The position numbers and the translations under genes were made by a program. The notes beneath the pieces are model-generated. The model searched no databases and had not been told where the DNA came from. It saw only the letters and a list, made by a program, of their open reading frames with translations. Positions 12,238 through 27,240 of a DNA stretch of 64,000 nucleotides are shown piece after piece. The stretch is from Otis tarda (lineage: Eukaryota > Chordata > Aves > Otidiformes > Otididae). Position 1 is the first letter of the stretch, and each line of letters starts with the position of its first letter. The stretch covers positions 78,050,463-78,114,462 of the forward strand of contig CM048554.1 of the NCBI GenBank assembly GCA_026413225.1. Reading direction: 5' to 3'.

Positions 12238-15200
12238 TACTTACTCTTAACACCACTACTATTGAAATATCTTAACATAATTCAATTTTAAATATTAACT
12301 AAGCCAGCAGTCACTTAAATAGGAAACTCATTGCAGTGTCATTTTTCAAAAAGAAGGATTTTGGCCGTCTCTGGTTCTTGTTCCGGACAATCTCTTGTTC
12401 TTTTCGTTAAACAATAACTTTAATTGAGCCTATAGACCTCCAATATAATTGCAATGCATTGACCTTTATGAGTGCCTAGAGTTTTATGTTTAAATTAATT
12501 GGCAGCTAGTGAACTGGTATGGGAGAAATTGTCAGCTTCTTTGAGGCGGTTGGAAGGAAACTTATTCCCCCAAATAATAATAATAAGAGACCATGTGTCG
12601 TCACTCATCAGGCTCTGAACACCTAATCTAGTACGGAGCAAAGCTTTCAACAAGTTCTTCAAAGAGGTTATGGTTTTGTTGGTCACAAAGTATTTTTATA
12701 TAATCTTTTGTGGAAGTGTAATATTTCCCAAAGCATGTGGAGGTACTAACTACTGTTACTAACATACAAAATGTAGTGTTGGTCCACGGCTTTGCTGGAT
12801 GGAAGAGCTCCCGATGAGACAGCTATGATGAATAGTTCCTATGGACCATAACCTGCTCCTTGCTGAGGCTGCATCTGCAAACATGCAGTGCGTAGGACCT
12901 TTATTCTTCTGCAACTGTTAAATGGTCATTGAAGTAGGACATGTAGTAATTCACTTTCTAAATGTCTTAAATTATTTTGAAGCTGCTTTTCACTGTGCAT
13001 TTTGAGTTTCAAATAGGGTTGGTTATGACTAAGAATCACATAATACTTTTTCTGGGACTCTAATTAGCTTGACTAACCTCATGTCCTAACGAACTTTGGC
13101 AAGAGCCCTTTTCGCTCCTTTTCCCAGTGGGACAAACTGTATTTACTGAGCTGTTATTTTGCCATGTTAAAAAAGTTAAAAGGCCTGATACCTTTTACAC
13201 TTTTATGATTCCCTCACAAATGGAAATTACATCAAGATTTGGGGTGGGGGATTATTACATTGCAGTCTATGGTAATTTTAGAAGGGAAATCAGAGGCATA
13301 TATTAGTCTGATCTCATTTGTGCCAGGCTAACCATGAAATAAGTGTAGTCTTAGAAATGTGTGTGTAAAAAGCTCACATAGTTAAGACCACAATCTGCCA
13401 AAACCCTTTTTTGCCCCTAGGCTACTAGTCCTACTGTCTGGAATTCTCTTCCTTTTTACTGGCCTGGAATTCTGTTGCTTTTACAGTATTTGAGATTTCT
13501 GACTCTAATACTATTATAGTTTTACTAGGGAACAGTCTCCTGAAAAAGGTCAGAGTTCAGAATTTGGCTGATGTGCTCCATGACCGGCAGAGTTACAGCC
13601 TAATCTTCGATTGATGTCAACTCTGCAGTTGTCTTTCCATCTCTTTTGGGTCTTACCTGGATATAGACATATTTTTTTTTTCTCCCTTGATGTATCTTCT
13701 CTCTCCTTCTGCTAATATTATTTTTTTGGGGGCATCTTTTATAGTTTTGAGGTTGTCTGGAAGAAAACAAAGCCCTGGAGTTATGAAGATTCGCGGACAT
13801 GAATAGGCATTACACATTTCATTGGTCTGCTGGATTGTATGCAATTGATAAAAATTAGCTCAGCAAGGACGACTCAACTGTGTAAAATAAGTAATTTTGC
13901 ATAAAGATTTACAGCCATACTGCAATATGTAACATATGTAATTCAAAATCAATATCAGTCTGAGTTAAGCACTCTCCTTACTTCTGTGTATTTTGATTTG
14001 TCTCAGAAGGCTTAAGCAGAAATACATTTTTAAAAACTTCAACAAATTAAGTAAAAATCTGGAAACAAAAGCAGTCTTAAGAAATCTGTCAGCAATGATT
14101 ATCCTTTTTTTCTTTTTTGTTGTAGACACAATTGCAGTTAAAAAAAGTTCTGCAGTTAAAAAATATTTCTATTTTTAAGAGAGCTCGTTGAAGATCATGT
14201 ACATTTGCAAGTTAAATCCTCAGGCATAAAAATGTATTCCATTGGGTTATCCATCTAATGAAAACTCAGCCAAGAAGAACTGTTTCCTATCAGGTAGAAT
14301 TTAACACAACCTTCTTCTTCACCCTAGTGTCCAGCTACTTTTAGTGGACAGTACAGATTACAACCGTTTTGTGCTTTGGAGCACATGATGTCGTCCAAGC
14401 CATCAGTGCTGAGAAGCAAGGTATGAAGATGCTCCGTGCCTTGCAGAGTGTTGATGTGCTGGCCCTAATCCCACAAGGAGCTAAAAAATGTGCTCCCATG
14501 CAGAGATAGTCCCAAAGACCTGAAGGTAAGTTAATACTTCTGATCTCTCTTGGTTCAAAGGAAGAATGCTCAGCACCTTGCAGGATCACAGAAATGGAGC
14601 TTGTCTACAGGGGATTAGCCTGCTTAAATGAGGCCTGGTTAAAACAGTAAGAAAATACATGATGAGTAGGGGTCAGAATAGACAGTTAAAGATGTCTGAG
14701 AAGAAAAACGGCTTTATTTTCATTAATTTGATTGTCTAACTCTTTTTTGACTTGAAAACTTTTGCACTGATAGAAAAGTAAACTCAGATATTCTATTTAT
14801 GCTGCTGCTATTGCAACTGCATCAAGTTCATTTGTTTTTATTGCTGAACTAAGAATCAAGCCTGCAGCCACACAAACCTGTACCTCTTTTGAATATTAAT
14901 AAAGGTGGAAAGCATTTTGTTAGCTGAAAAAAATCATTGTTCTGGCATTTTCCTAGAATTTCCTGCTCTTGAGATTATACCATTGAAATTCTGAAACTTC
15001 AGAGAGGGAGGAGACTGAGAAGACAGACTAGCCATGAGACTGGAAGTCATGGCATTCCCCAGAGATGAGGGAGACTGTGATTTTCAAATTTCCTGTCTTG
15101 CATGGGGCATTTTATGCAGGTTAGGTTGTGTTTTCCAGATTGTGGCAAAATTCAGAGATCCCAGGCTATTTGCTTCTTTCATTTTCTCTTGAATCCTGAA

Positions 15201-18200
15201 AGAAGTTCTATCTTGGAACCTCTACAGGAAACAGGTCTGTTCAGAAGAATCTGTTCCATAAAGAAATTCTTCATGAGCTGTACTCAATATACAAAAGGCC
15301 AAAGGGGTCTGCCTCTTACGTTTCCCTGGCTGTGTTTGGTTCAGGCAGGGTTTGGTGGCAGGCAGCGCCAGTTTTGTGTCTCCTGTTGCTAATACCAGGA
15401 GGAATCCCAGTATCACCAGCTTCTGTGATATTGCGAACCGTCAGACAGGAGGACAGGAAGGGCATTGGTGTGTGGTGGTGGAATTACTGGTTTTTTTTCT
15501 TTCCCTTCTTGCTATCCTTCTGTACTGCAGTTTTTTTAAAGTCACTGCTTGGTTTAGGACTTGCCAACTGGGATTTAACCTTAGAGAGAAACCGATAATG
15601 CACAGCAGCCCTGGCACCCTTACCTATTCCTGCTCTCCTTGGAGATAGGGGGCCCACTAGCTCAGCACAGCCCCATTCTTGGATCCTGCATGCCCCTGAA
15701 ACTGGGCAATTTACCTGGTGCCAGCACTGCACTGGGGAGGGAATAGCACCATCAGCAGGGAAGGGAGAACGCTGCTCGTCCGCCCCAGCTAGGGCATGTA
15801 GTCCTGCCGGCAGTGCCAGCCCGCCTCAGCAGCAGGAGAACGAGGTGGATGCATGGTAGAGGCAGAGACGTGCAAAGTACAAGATTAATATTGCAGATAT
15901 CTCAGTATCACAGTAGTGTCCCTGAGTTACAATCTGGTATCATGTATTTTGAAGTTGTGGTACAGGAATATCAATCACCAGCTAGCTCATTGCATTTCAC
16001 ATAGTGATGCAATTTCACACGTGACACCGTGTTATGTCCTGGTCAGAGATGTGAAAGCCATGTTTCTCCTCCCTACGAGGTGAAAACCCACAGTGAGGCA
16101 CGTTAATTGTTGGAGATACTGTGTCAGAGCACCAGCAATGTGGGGATGAGCCATCCCAGGCTGTAATGGTACCTTGTGATGGGTGAGAGCCAGTCCCCAG
16201 GACTGCCAGCCTGCAGCCTGTCTCTGCTCTGTCCACCTGCCCTCCCACCGGGAAAGCAGCAGGCACCAGCCAGAGCAGAGCCTGGGGACTGATACGGTCC
16301 CTGTGTGACTCTGGTGGCTCGCAATACAACTTCATGAGATGGGGCCATGAGAAGGGAGACAGGAAAAAGCAGGGAGGTGACTAACTTTGCTGTGGATCAA
16401 GCAACGGTCCGGTGGCACAGCTGGAAAGACCATGCTGGCTGGGTAGCTTGGCTCTAGTCCACAGGACAAGGCAACCTCTGCCCTTTGCCACTTGCTGCAC
16501 CTCCTCCATCTCCACTGCATCTCCTGGACCAGCTTCACTGGTCCTTCAGCTCCATTTGTCATCACATTCATCTTCTGCGTGTGTGAAAAACAAACTGGCA
16601 ATCTACTGCCGTGGCTTGCCTAGGAAAAAAACAGTTTTCCAAACAAGAGGAGGGTGGGAGTTTTGAGAAGGCAGGAAACTCTTTTGGTGTCTTGCCAAAT
16701 GGCATTGTCGGCTTCAGCTGTGGGTGCAGGGCGAGCTTAACCCTAGGGCATCAGCTATCCGTAAAACTTCTTAGCAGTGTGATTTTTTTTTCTGAGCTTT
16801 CTGAACTCAATGCTGATCTTATGCTAACGTGACAGAGATGTGCTGGTTTTACTTCGGGGCCAGCCACACTAGACAACTTTTTTTTTTCGCAAGGCATTTC
16901 TCTGATTGTGTGGTTGGAGGAGAGTATTTACATTTGCTCTTTTTTTCCTAATTCAAAACCCACTCCACTTAATTTCCATGTTTTTTATGTCATAACATTG
17001 CTACTGCCGAATGTAAGACATGGTGCTGTTTTACGTGTACCTAACTCTGCTCATTTTCAGAGCTGGTCCTGGCTTACATGGGAAAATCCTAACTGTAAAG
17101 ACTTTTTCTGCCACTTTTTCCAGACTGTGTATTGTAGATCTCTCCGCATTACAACTCACGAGTCACTTAGTGCGCGTCTGATAGCTCATTTGTGCTATGT
17201 CTGCAGCAGAAGAAAGACCTCACTGGTTTCACATGAGAAAGTTGAATCCTAAATGTGACTGGAAAAAAAGTAAAGAAAAGGGATAAAAAGATACCACCAG
17301 GTAAATATAATGTGCATATTATTTTCCTCCAAAAGATTTACTTATGCAAATAAACCATAATCATTTTCAAAGACACTTCTTGTTTTTTTTTTCATATTTT
17401 AAATGGATCACCTTGAACAAAAGCCATGTTATGAAGGAAAAAAAAACCAGAAAACAAGCCTGATCTTGAGCAAATTTGGCGTGGTAGTGATTCACCCTAG
17501 TGTCATCTTAGTCAGATAGTCAGCATCAGCTAATCATAACCCCATGATTGTTGTATATATGTGCAAGTCTATTTATATAAATCTACATTTTTGTGTATGA
17601 CCACTCATATTAGAGTTAGAGAAGAATGCAGCATCTCTCACGTATGACACAAACTAGTCTGTAAAGACCCCATTCAGAGGAGATCTTTAAAACACGTGTA
17701 GTAATTCTAAGGGGCTGCTTAACTCTAACAGCCCTTATGTGCTTTTCTGAATTGAGTTGCAAGAATTTATTTCTACCCTTATTGAAATCTGTTGAAAGAC
17801 CAGCTCAGCACTGCTGCCTCAACCTTACTCAAGAGCTTCACCTCTGTCTGCATGCAGTAAAGCCCAAAGTTTTCTTTGAACACTTGAAACAGAAATACTG
17901 TATTCAATATGGAAACATAAGCAGAGTTTGGCGTCTCTGTCTAGGGAAGTTGTCCGTAGAAGGTGATTGGCAGCTATAGCCAATGGGTATCCCATATTCC
18001 AAAGGGGTTTATGAAACATTTGTCCATTAAGGCTACTTGTGACAAGTCCCACTTTCTAGATCATGAAAGAAAACCAGGCTCTTCTGCTGCTTTGATTGGA
18101 CTGGTGAAAGGTGAGAGCTGCTGGGGAGCCAGTGGGGCTCCCCCATTGGTCACCGCACATCTGCAACGAGGGCAAAAGCAGGGGTTTATGAAAGCCCGAG

Positions 18201-21200
18201 GGAGAGAGGGAAATGAAATAATTTGTCCCTGTGTGAAATTAGAAAGGAGTAAAAGATATTTGTGCTGGGTGTGTTTTCACGTGTCAATTTATGGGCTTTA
18301 AGCAATCTAAATAATTACTGGGTTATAAACATGATGGCCCTAGTTGTCCACATTTTATCTTACCTTATTATTTTTCAAAAAAATTCAAAACCAGACAGAA
18401 CATACTATTCCTCAGCACTCAGTAGTGTTTATGTTTGGAAATGAGATTAGAAATCTTCAAGTGAGAGAGTCTTATTTCAGGGAGGTAAAATTGCTCCTTA
18501 AACCTCCCCTTAAATCCAATTGACTGACCAAACCCTAAGTGTTGCAAAGCGCAAACATTTCTGTGAGCTGGAGTTTTCTGCTACTTTCACTGCTGCTGTA
18601 GCCAAGCTACTGTTAGGCTATAGGTGTAAGTGCATGAGTGTATGGGTGGCTGTGTTTGTAAAGAAGGGATAATACCTTTTATGCAAATTTTCTTTTAATT
18701 TTTAGCACTAAATACAACACGTTGTCTCATGTGTTTGTTCTTTGGTCAAACTTTGTCTTTGACTCACACTACTTTCCAGAAATGCTCGTCTTTTTTTTTT
18801 AAGAGTCCTGAAGCTATCTATCAAAATGGATATTTTTTTTTCTAAGAAAATTCCCTTTAGAAAGAAGGAAGTAGAAGAGAACAAAGGCAAACAGCCTGTG
18901 ACAATGACTCATTATGTTCCTTATAAATTATAGCTGTGAAGTCAATGCAAATTGTTTCTCACAGTTTCAAAACCCACTGTAAGACAATAACTTAGGGCTA
19001 TAGAAAGAGGAGCACCTAGAGAAATAATGGCTTTTTTTTTTCTGTAAACATAGAGGAGTGTGCAACAAACGGTAGAGTTATTTGAAAAGCACTTGAAGAT
19101 GCACTAGTAGATTAATTTCATGTTGTAGCATGCAAAACTAAAACAGAATCAAACTCTTGAACTTGTAGCTCTTGTGGTATTTATTAAGCCTGAAATTTCT
19201 GTAATTTGTTTGGCAAGCTACCATTACATGGGGCATTACTAATAGGGAAAAGGTCTGAAACCTTCGGCGAAAGCAGCAGATGTTCGACCTCTAGAGTTCT
19301 GTCTATTTTGACAAGCAGCAATACCTTCCTTCCCTGCATAAGGAACAAACTCGGTGGCATGCGTGGGCTGCGGGAAGGCAGAGCGCTTCAGCACACACTG
19401 AATGTTTAGCACACCGCTTTCCTGGAGGGGAATAGAAAGGCTTATGGGCTCGGTCTCTGTGCCGGCTCAGGGTTCAGGTGCTCTGTTATTTTTTCCATCG
19501 GGAATGCAGGAATCTCCAGAGCACAATGTGCACACTCGCTTTGCTGTGAAGCTCGTGTATTTGACACTTCCAAAACCTTGCTGGTGGAGCCCACGCTGTG
19601 ATAGAGGCCTATGGTACAGTTTCTGTCCAAACCAGGTTGGGTAACAAAGCTATTGAAGAATGTGGCATGGGTCTCCAGATGTGTTTGTGGTTGCTGGAAG
19701 TCCTGTGCTCTTACTCAGGAAGGCGAAGCCTTACTGCTGTACCTTCACAACTACCTTCCCCTAGCTACTGTGCTCATATAGCATCTCAGACAGCACTGGA
19801 AACCAAACCAAAGATCTCCACAGCTAAAAGCACAAACTTTCATAGCCCTGCTCAAAAGACACGTACCCTGTGGCTACAGCCCGCAATGAACCCATGCCCT
19901 CTCTAAAGCGTGTACCATGAAGGGACACCTAATATACAGTGACTAGCAGATGGTGGCCTCACTTGATCTGCTCTGCAGTCATCAGTGGCTGTCTCTCAGA
20001 GGAGAAAGGTCTATTAAAAATTGCAGGCAAAGAGCTTCAGCCTAGAGTCTCTTGGTATTCAAGTCTCTTGCTCCTAAACACGTCTCTTAATTGTGCAATG
20101 CAGCCACATCATTGGTATAATGGAAATCTCTTTGTTTACAAAATAATTTTTTATGTTTTAGCTCTCTTTGAGGGTGAGAAAACAGATTTGGAAACTTTCC
20201 TAATGTATATTAAAGAAATGTCTTAACTATCAACATGAGCTAGCTGAGTCACCACCAAAGTCACCATGTCTCTAGGCATACGCTACAGTTGTATTTTTCA
20301 GAAGAGACATTTTAAAAGAAATTGTGTGGGTGCACGTATAGATATGTGCATACAGCCCTCACTATAGTTTCAGACAATGTGCTTTGAGGATGTCTAAGAA
20401 TGAACTCACCCAGATCTCAGAATTTTACAAATTCTTCAGTAGTGTGACTGAATTCCAACTCATACTTCCCTTAGGTAGATAGATCTGAAAGGGTGTTATA
20501 GGGGTTATTTTCCTGTTATTTTAAGAAAGCGAAGTCCTTTTACTTTATCTTTCCATGAAATTACAAAGAGTTTCCTTGAAGCCGTACCTTATCATGCATC
20601 CTGGCCAGCACGGAAATACTCACTCCTGATCACTACCCATTAAAAGGGCTTTTGAGGAAATGGTTTGAACCTTTGATCCTGAGAAAACTGTTTGATACCA
20701 CATATTTTATACCCTACGTGTATTTCTCTAGTGTAGCAATATTAATAGTTCTGCTTCTTCCACCAACTTCTGCTGCTGCTTGTCTTTTAGATAACAACTC
20801 CCCTTCCGTCATTTGCCAAGAAATGACACTTATTTTTTTGTTAAAAGCAAACATAACGTCTTTCCGGTGTTTTCAGAGATACAACTCCATTAATAGTGGA
20901 CAGGAATATTATTTGAGTTCATCTTTTCCAGAGGTAATAATGGAAGCATCATGTCTCTACTAGCTCCCCAAGCTCTGGGCCAGATTGTCATCCTCCCTAT
21001 TCCATCCCCTAGCCTTCTGTCATGCCCTACACCTTGTATCTGTGTGAGCCTGCCTGGGGGCTAGGTAGACAGTTTTACCCTGCGCATGATAAAACAGCTC
21101 CTTTTAATGATGATACTGAGCTGCCATCCTGCGATGTCTGCTGAGTGTTTCTATACACTCCAGCCTAGCTATGTGGCAAACTGGCTTCAACCAAGAGAGC

Positions 21201-22276
21201 ATCATGTCCTTACATCTGGGTGGTAGTGAAGAGATACTGGGGCAGGAGGAGTGGATGAGTGACTGCATCTGCACTATTTCCTTCTTTTGTTAGCGTACTT
21301 CTTGGTTGGTTCTCATTCCACACAGTTCCTGACCATCCCTTTGTACTTGACAATAAGTGGAAGAGAAGTCAGAATAGGAGCTATTGTAAATGACTGCATT
21401 AATGCTCCCTGCTGATGTAATATTCCCTCCTACAGTGTTTTGACAGTAATTCAGTAATTGTTTTCTGAGTGAGTTACTCTTTCTTCTGAGGAAAAAAAAA
21501 AAAAGGATGTAGATACCTCTTACATTGTAGTGCCTATCCTCAAAATGCATCACTGAAACAAATTTTTCTGGCGACCTAACTGAAGCTGGCTATCAGGCTT
21601 CAACAACTAGCAGGCAGGACTACCTCAGTAAGGCTGTATCAGCCCAGGGTTTCAACCATCTTCCTGCCATTCCAGAAGTCAGCAGGGCAGATGTGTCATC
21701 GGGACATACTCTCTTCTTGCTTTTGCTGAATTGTTGCTGCTAAACCCAACGTGTTTCCAGACAAATATTCATTGTTATTCTACACTACACTCTATTACTT
21801 TGTGTTGCTGCAGTTAGATGGCTCTGCTCTGGGTTCACTTCTAGCATAGCCTCCATACTCTCTCAAGAAAGTAATGTTTATGATGTTCCTAGTAATGTGA
21901 GTAAGATGAGATGAGGGAGTTTCCAAGGTTGGCTTTGAGGATTCTTTTAAAAAAAATTTAATGACACTACCAGCAGCAGCTTCAGTTCCTAACGAGTGCA
22001 TTATCATGTCCAGACTCCCATCTGCCATGATCTCATGGTCAGTAAGCCGTGCCAAGCACAAGGGAAAGAGGCACAGCTCTGGTTACGATATGGAGAGCAT
22101 GTGACAATATCTCTTGGCACAGAATCACAGCGTGTGCTCAATGGCTCTTGCTTCACGTCTTTAATATGCCCTGGCTAGGATGACATATGTATGCAGAGTA
22201 TAACATGAACTCAAATGGTTGTAAAATTTGTTGAGTGAGTAAGTAAAAGACAAGGGAACACCTGGATCCTTCCATA

Positions 22277-22330
22277 GTGTCTGATCCTGCACACCATGTG
22301 TCTGAGCCTCAGTGGGAGTAATTCACCCAC
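22277..22330. repeat. Possible old amniote palindromic repeat fragment
   Basis: The segment contains 'gtctgatcctgcacacc' followed by 'cagtgggagtaattc'. It resembles the 'gatcctgca...tcaatgggag' pattern of an old amniote-wide repeat; a related block lies near 44,198-44,236. The match is short and degenerate. Confidence 0.3.
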
Positions 22331-25300
22331 TCCAGATTTCATTCCAAGAAAGAAATTACTTTTTCGTACCCTAATTCCACCAGCTAAGTGAGAACTATAG
22401 GGCAATGTTTGACAATATAAGGGATCCAAGAGGTGTGTTTTCCTCTCAGATTTTGGACTGAGAGTTCCCCCAGGCCTATGCTTTTCTCTTCTTTCTCTGG
22501 AAGCCTGAACAATTCTAAGAAATAGATTAATTTATCTTCTTTATATATACAAAGTAGAGTAGTCAGTGGTAATGAAACAGCAGGAAAAGTTTTTAAAATA
22601 AATAAATGTCATCATAATACCCAGACAGTTTAAAGAGGTGCTATTACAACTCTGCTTACTGACTTGGATTTCTTTTTCATCTGCTTTGTATGTTTACTTT
22701 CACATATGCCGATAAGAGGCAAAAATCAACATCTTCCCTAGGAACTTTGTGTAATTAATGGAGCTTATTCTGAAGATGAATTCTAAAGGTACTCAGCACC
22801 TTTAGAGAGGTATGAGTAATACTTGAAAGGAACCCAGAATCCCTTTCTTTCTTTTCATTTGGGAATGCAACAAAGAGGAAAAGGTACTTGAGGGCCCCCC
22901 TCCCACAGCCTCCTGACAGACAAAAAAGAAAGAAATAACAGCGGAGGTGAGGACCAGAGGGAAAACAGGATCTGTGAATGGTAAGGTGGGGAAAGCATAA
23001 TGCAGGATACAGAAGAAATGAGTGAGTGGATGTTTGTGTTTCAGATGTTGCCCAGTGCACAGTAACAGCTCTTCTCCATGGCCTCTGGTATTAACAACAC
23101 CCTGAAGATTGGTCCCACCTATTTTGCCATACACCTGCCAGACAGTGACAACACTAGCGTGCATGTATTTGGTGTTTGCATTTTCCTTTTTTTTTTTTTA
23201 ATCTCACTAGAAATAGAAGCTGTAATGTATATTTCCATGTCTCTTAGTTGCCAAGTTCAGAGCTGCAATTCAACAGAATGTTTACCAGACGACAGTGCAG
23301 CAGAGCACATGCTTAAATTATTTCAGAAATGAGATCAAATTTCCTTCCACTTCCATCTCTATTCTTGGTCTTTGTTTTTTTTTCAGTTAGATGATTAAAT
23401 TTATTAGTTTTCTCTTCTGTATATAAGTAGCCTTTGAATGCCTATTTTTATGCTCTTGGAGGCACATTAAAGAGCGAGCTGCTTTGTTTAGGGTTGTTGA
23501 TTTTAAATAACTTATAAGAAAACTAGAACTGAACAACATTTTTTCTTATAAGAGATTTATTTTTCCAAAATATAGAATGTCAGAAGATCTGAAACAGGAT
23601 TTGGCATGATTTTATGGATAGTGTTGTTTGAGTTTTGCATCATTTCCTCTTAACATTTTCTGAAATAAGTTTTTTGATTTTTGGTTTTGAGGCAATACCT
23701 CATTTCAAGGTTTGTCTGCATTTAATGCTAATTTTTAGAGGGATAACAAAATCCAAGGAACAGCTAAAAATTGCCAATCTATAAACAAAACATCCCATTC
23801 TGAGTTGAATGAAGTTTCAGTCAATAGTAAACATTTTTGTTGTCTTGTTATTGTTGTATTGCCTAGTAAAAAGTGTAGTTTCAGATTAAACCAAAACAAA
23901 TGAATTTTTTTTTTTTTAATGAACTGAAAACTGAACTTTTGGAAGCTGCAATTGAAACCACACGAGTAAGCTGGAAAGAGAAATATATATTCTGATGCAG
24001 ATAATCTACCCAGCACCGATCCAATAATCGTGGTCAGCCAATGGATGAAAATGAATGGGATTTATCTAATTTAATTTCAGCATTTAAGGTTCTGTTGTCT
24101 AAACCTGAACTAGTCCTTGGAAGTTTCTTTTATAGCCAACGACATGAAAGAAGCAGTTCTCGGAATGTGCATCACATCAGCTCTGTCCAGTACCTTTCTA
24201 GGATGGGACGACTCAGAAGTTACTATTTCTTTCCTTTGGCCATAAAAAGAGCAGTGGCACTGCTTAGATTTGTACAACTCATGCTAAGCTGAATGGGGTG
24301 AATTTCATCAATTACATCTTTCCAAGGAAATGGGGGTCAGGTCCAATGCAGCTGAATTATATTATGCTATACGGAATGATTTTGGCATTCATCAGGCATC
24401 TTGTCTTTTTGCACGGATGATCAGGAAATCCAGATGCCAAAACAACAAGCTTCCTAATCACACAGGAATACAGAAAAAGTCCCCTTTGCAAGATCAGAGC
24501 CAGTTCTACCAGACATCTTAATGCTAAGTCAGATCAGTCAAGTAATAATTAACTTTAAGTGGCACACCCACAAATTGTAACATTTATCCAGTGCAGATGA
24601 GTGATTTAAAAATAATGGACATTCTTATCTTTAAATGAAGAGGGCAAAGAAAATAAACTTTAAGCAATATTTCTAATATTATCATAGCTATTTTACCTCT
24701 GATCTGTATGACTAAGAGCAGACAGAAGAGTCCCGGTAGGAACTAGTGTTGCATATTAATTTCTGGTCCTTGCAGTCTAACTAACTATAAGCATTCCTTA
24801 TCTCTAAAATGAGTCTTACTATGTGTTGTCATACGACTTGTCAAGGGCTGGTACAGCTCTTGAGGGAACTGGACTTTGGGGACCCAATTAGTTCTTGCCT
24901 GCCTCTCAAGCATGTGGTAAGGAACTCATCTCCCCAGACTGAAATGCAGCAACCTGGACAGTATTTTTACGGGTTTCCAGCTCTTGCTTGTGCTTCAAAA
25001 AGGACAATGAATCTGTTTACAAGGAATTAATATCTGAGCTAGACTTGAACTGCACAGCTCAGTGACATAAGCTCAAGAAGCAGTTTTAAATATTGCATTT
25101 AAAACCAAACGCAAGTATGAGATAGAAAACCACTGAATGAGTACCTTTGAAGAAGAAGAATAATTTTGTTACAGTTATGAATGAAATGTGATGTGTCTTC
25201 ACAAGGATCGCCAGTGGCAGCAATTTGCCACTGGGTGTGAAAGGATGGGACATAAAACACACTGATAAAAACAAGAAGAAAAATATATACTTGCTGAAGG

Positions 25301-27009
25301 AAAGAAGGGAAAAAACCCAAAAGAAACAAAGCAAGCAGAGAAAAGAAAAAAAGAAGTGTTAGAATAAATCAAAGTGACTGGAATGGTTGTGTTGCATGGA
25401 ACTGGGCAACAAAATAAAAACAAAAAAGTGTATTTAGAGGAAAGCAAGTGGCATGTGTGCTGAGTGGACTGGGGAGGATACTGGGTTAATAGCATAGATA
25501 ATCTGCTTTAATGGGGACAGATGAGTTGTTGCTATCTTTTAGGTGTGCTTCCTTTAGTAGTGCAGGGTTTCAAAACTTTTTCCTATCAATCAGTGTTGCA
25601 ACATGCTTTGCAGGAAATATCTGAATGCCATTAAGATTTGACTATCATTCTGCATTTTTTTAAATTTTGGACAGAATACACACAGCAGTGTAAGATTACT
25701 TAAGTAAATAAAATTAATTGTTGGGTAGAAATATTTGGACATATCTTTAAAGCTTCTAAAATGCAGAAAATTGTTATTATTCTACTTTGTTTTTCCCCAT
25801 GAAAGAACCTCTTACATTATATTTTCTCAGCCTTCCCCTCTCTCTTAATCTCTCACTCTGCTTCTAAAACCTTCTGAGTATCTCTAAGGCTACAATCAAA
25901 GGAAGCAGATGAGTGAGAAGTGAGTGGGCAAGACTGAAGAAGATAGAGCTGTGGTCAGAAAGAACAACTCAAAAGAACCAGGGAAAGTGGATTGTGTTAC
26001 TGAAGATGTGGATGAATGAGTAGCTGTTCTGTATTGATTCAGGTTAGAAATCGAAGAGGAGAAAGGGTCTGAAGGGGTGTTATTATGCAAACTTAGTTCA
26101 CAGACTCTTGACGCAGAGTATGATGAAAAGACAAAACGGGAGAGTCTGCTAGTGCCAGAGAAGAAATCTGATCCAAAACCTTCCCATTCATTGCCACTTC
26201 TTAAATTATTCTGCCTTTTTCAGTGTTCATTAGAAATAACTCACACAAACTGTGAAGAAAACAGAAGAAACAAGTTTTCTTTCTCTCGAGGTTAGAAATT
26301 AATCTTTTCATAACAGACTTTGAGACGGAAAATGAACGACACGTTTTGGCAAGAGCTGACAGGACAACTACAGCAAAGAAGTACTTTCCACTGTGGAAAA
26401 ACAAAAACATTAGACTTCTGTGATCAGAGTTTTGCATAACGAACTGACAAAGAGAACTCAGTATTATGAAAAGAGACAAAAATGCCCTGCATGCAATGAA
26501 TGGTATATTTTATCTACTTCTTTCAAAGCAAAATAACCTTATCAGAAAGATTCACTTCTCATGTGAAAATTTATGGTGTTTCTTTTAAATTTGGGGATCC
26601 AATCTGTGGTTTCCAGCTCAAGGAAATCAAAAGTGTTCTCTGCTCTTGAACATAGGCCAGTCTATGCAATTTCTTCAGAAAGCAAATGGACAGGAAAACA
26701 CTGATTTAAATAATATCCTTTATGTCTGTTGGCATGACAAAAAACACTTTATGCTCCAGACTTTACTGCTTTGTTTGAAGTTAACTAGCAATACACAACT
26801 TTCAAAAGTTTGCTGGGCAGATCTTCCTTTAGAGTTCTGGGGAGATTTCTTCAAATTGACATGTTTTAGCCTGTGCCTTGCTTAAATTTGTACGCTTTTG
26901 GTATGTGTGTACACCCTTGTACTGCACAGGGGCGTACCGTGGTTGATTATGAATGCTCATCAGGAGACCTGCTTAAGATAGGCGTGTGCACAAGCAAACA
27001 TGTATTCTA

Positions 27010-27240
27010 GAGGCAGCAGAGACCAGGGCTTGAGTATTTGCCCAGATGTCAAGTGCTGCTGAATTTTAATCCTGGGTCTGGCATGGATTTGCTGTGTAGC
27101 CTGTGGCAAATCACATAATCTCCCTGCCTCAGAGTCCCCACCTGTGAAGTGGGGATAATAACACTTACCATTTCCTACCTCACAGGCTGTTTTGAGGATT
27201 AATGAATGTCTGAGAAGTGCTTTGTATACTGGAAGTCCTG
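27010..27240 (+). mobile_element. MIR-type (CORE) SINE relic
   Basis: The order of blocks follows a MIR element. A decayed tRNA-related head comes first, then 'cctgggtctggcatgga', 'ttgctgtgtagcctgtggc', 'tccctgcctcagagtcccc', 'acctgtgaagtggggataat', 'cctacctcacaggctgtttt', 'gaggattaatgaatgtctg' and 'gaagtgctttgtat'. These correspond to the conserved core and the LINE-derived tail of MIR. The copy is nearly full length. MIR elements arose before the split of mammals and reptiles/birds, and most bird copies are badly decayed, so this is a well-kept relic. It carries no gene and needs a partner LINE for movement. Confidence 0.8.

Larger units (their letters stand above)
6602..27009. other. Long non-coding stretch, no gene recognised
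   Basis: About 20 kb, mostly AT-rich, with no reading frame that shows a known domain. More GC-rich pockets occur near 7,090-7,220, 10,900-11,060 and 15,600-16,550. The second contains an exon-like segment described separately. Local features are a T13 run at about 7,270, a 24-bp tandem duplication at 12,190-12,237, an A-rich run near 21,490, an old repeat fragment near 22,277-22,330, and a T13 run at about 23,187. I see no CR1 copy between 6.6 and 33.5 kb. Confidence 0.6.

Noticed and set aside
15400..16600. GC-richer zone with several overlapping 60-110-codon frames as a possible gene
   Set aside because: Frames occur on both strands at the lengths expected from higher GC alone, and no family is recognised.
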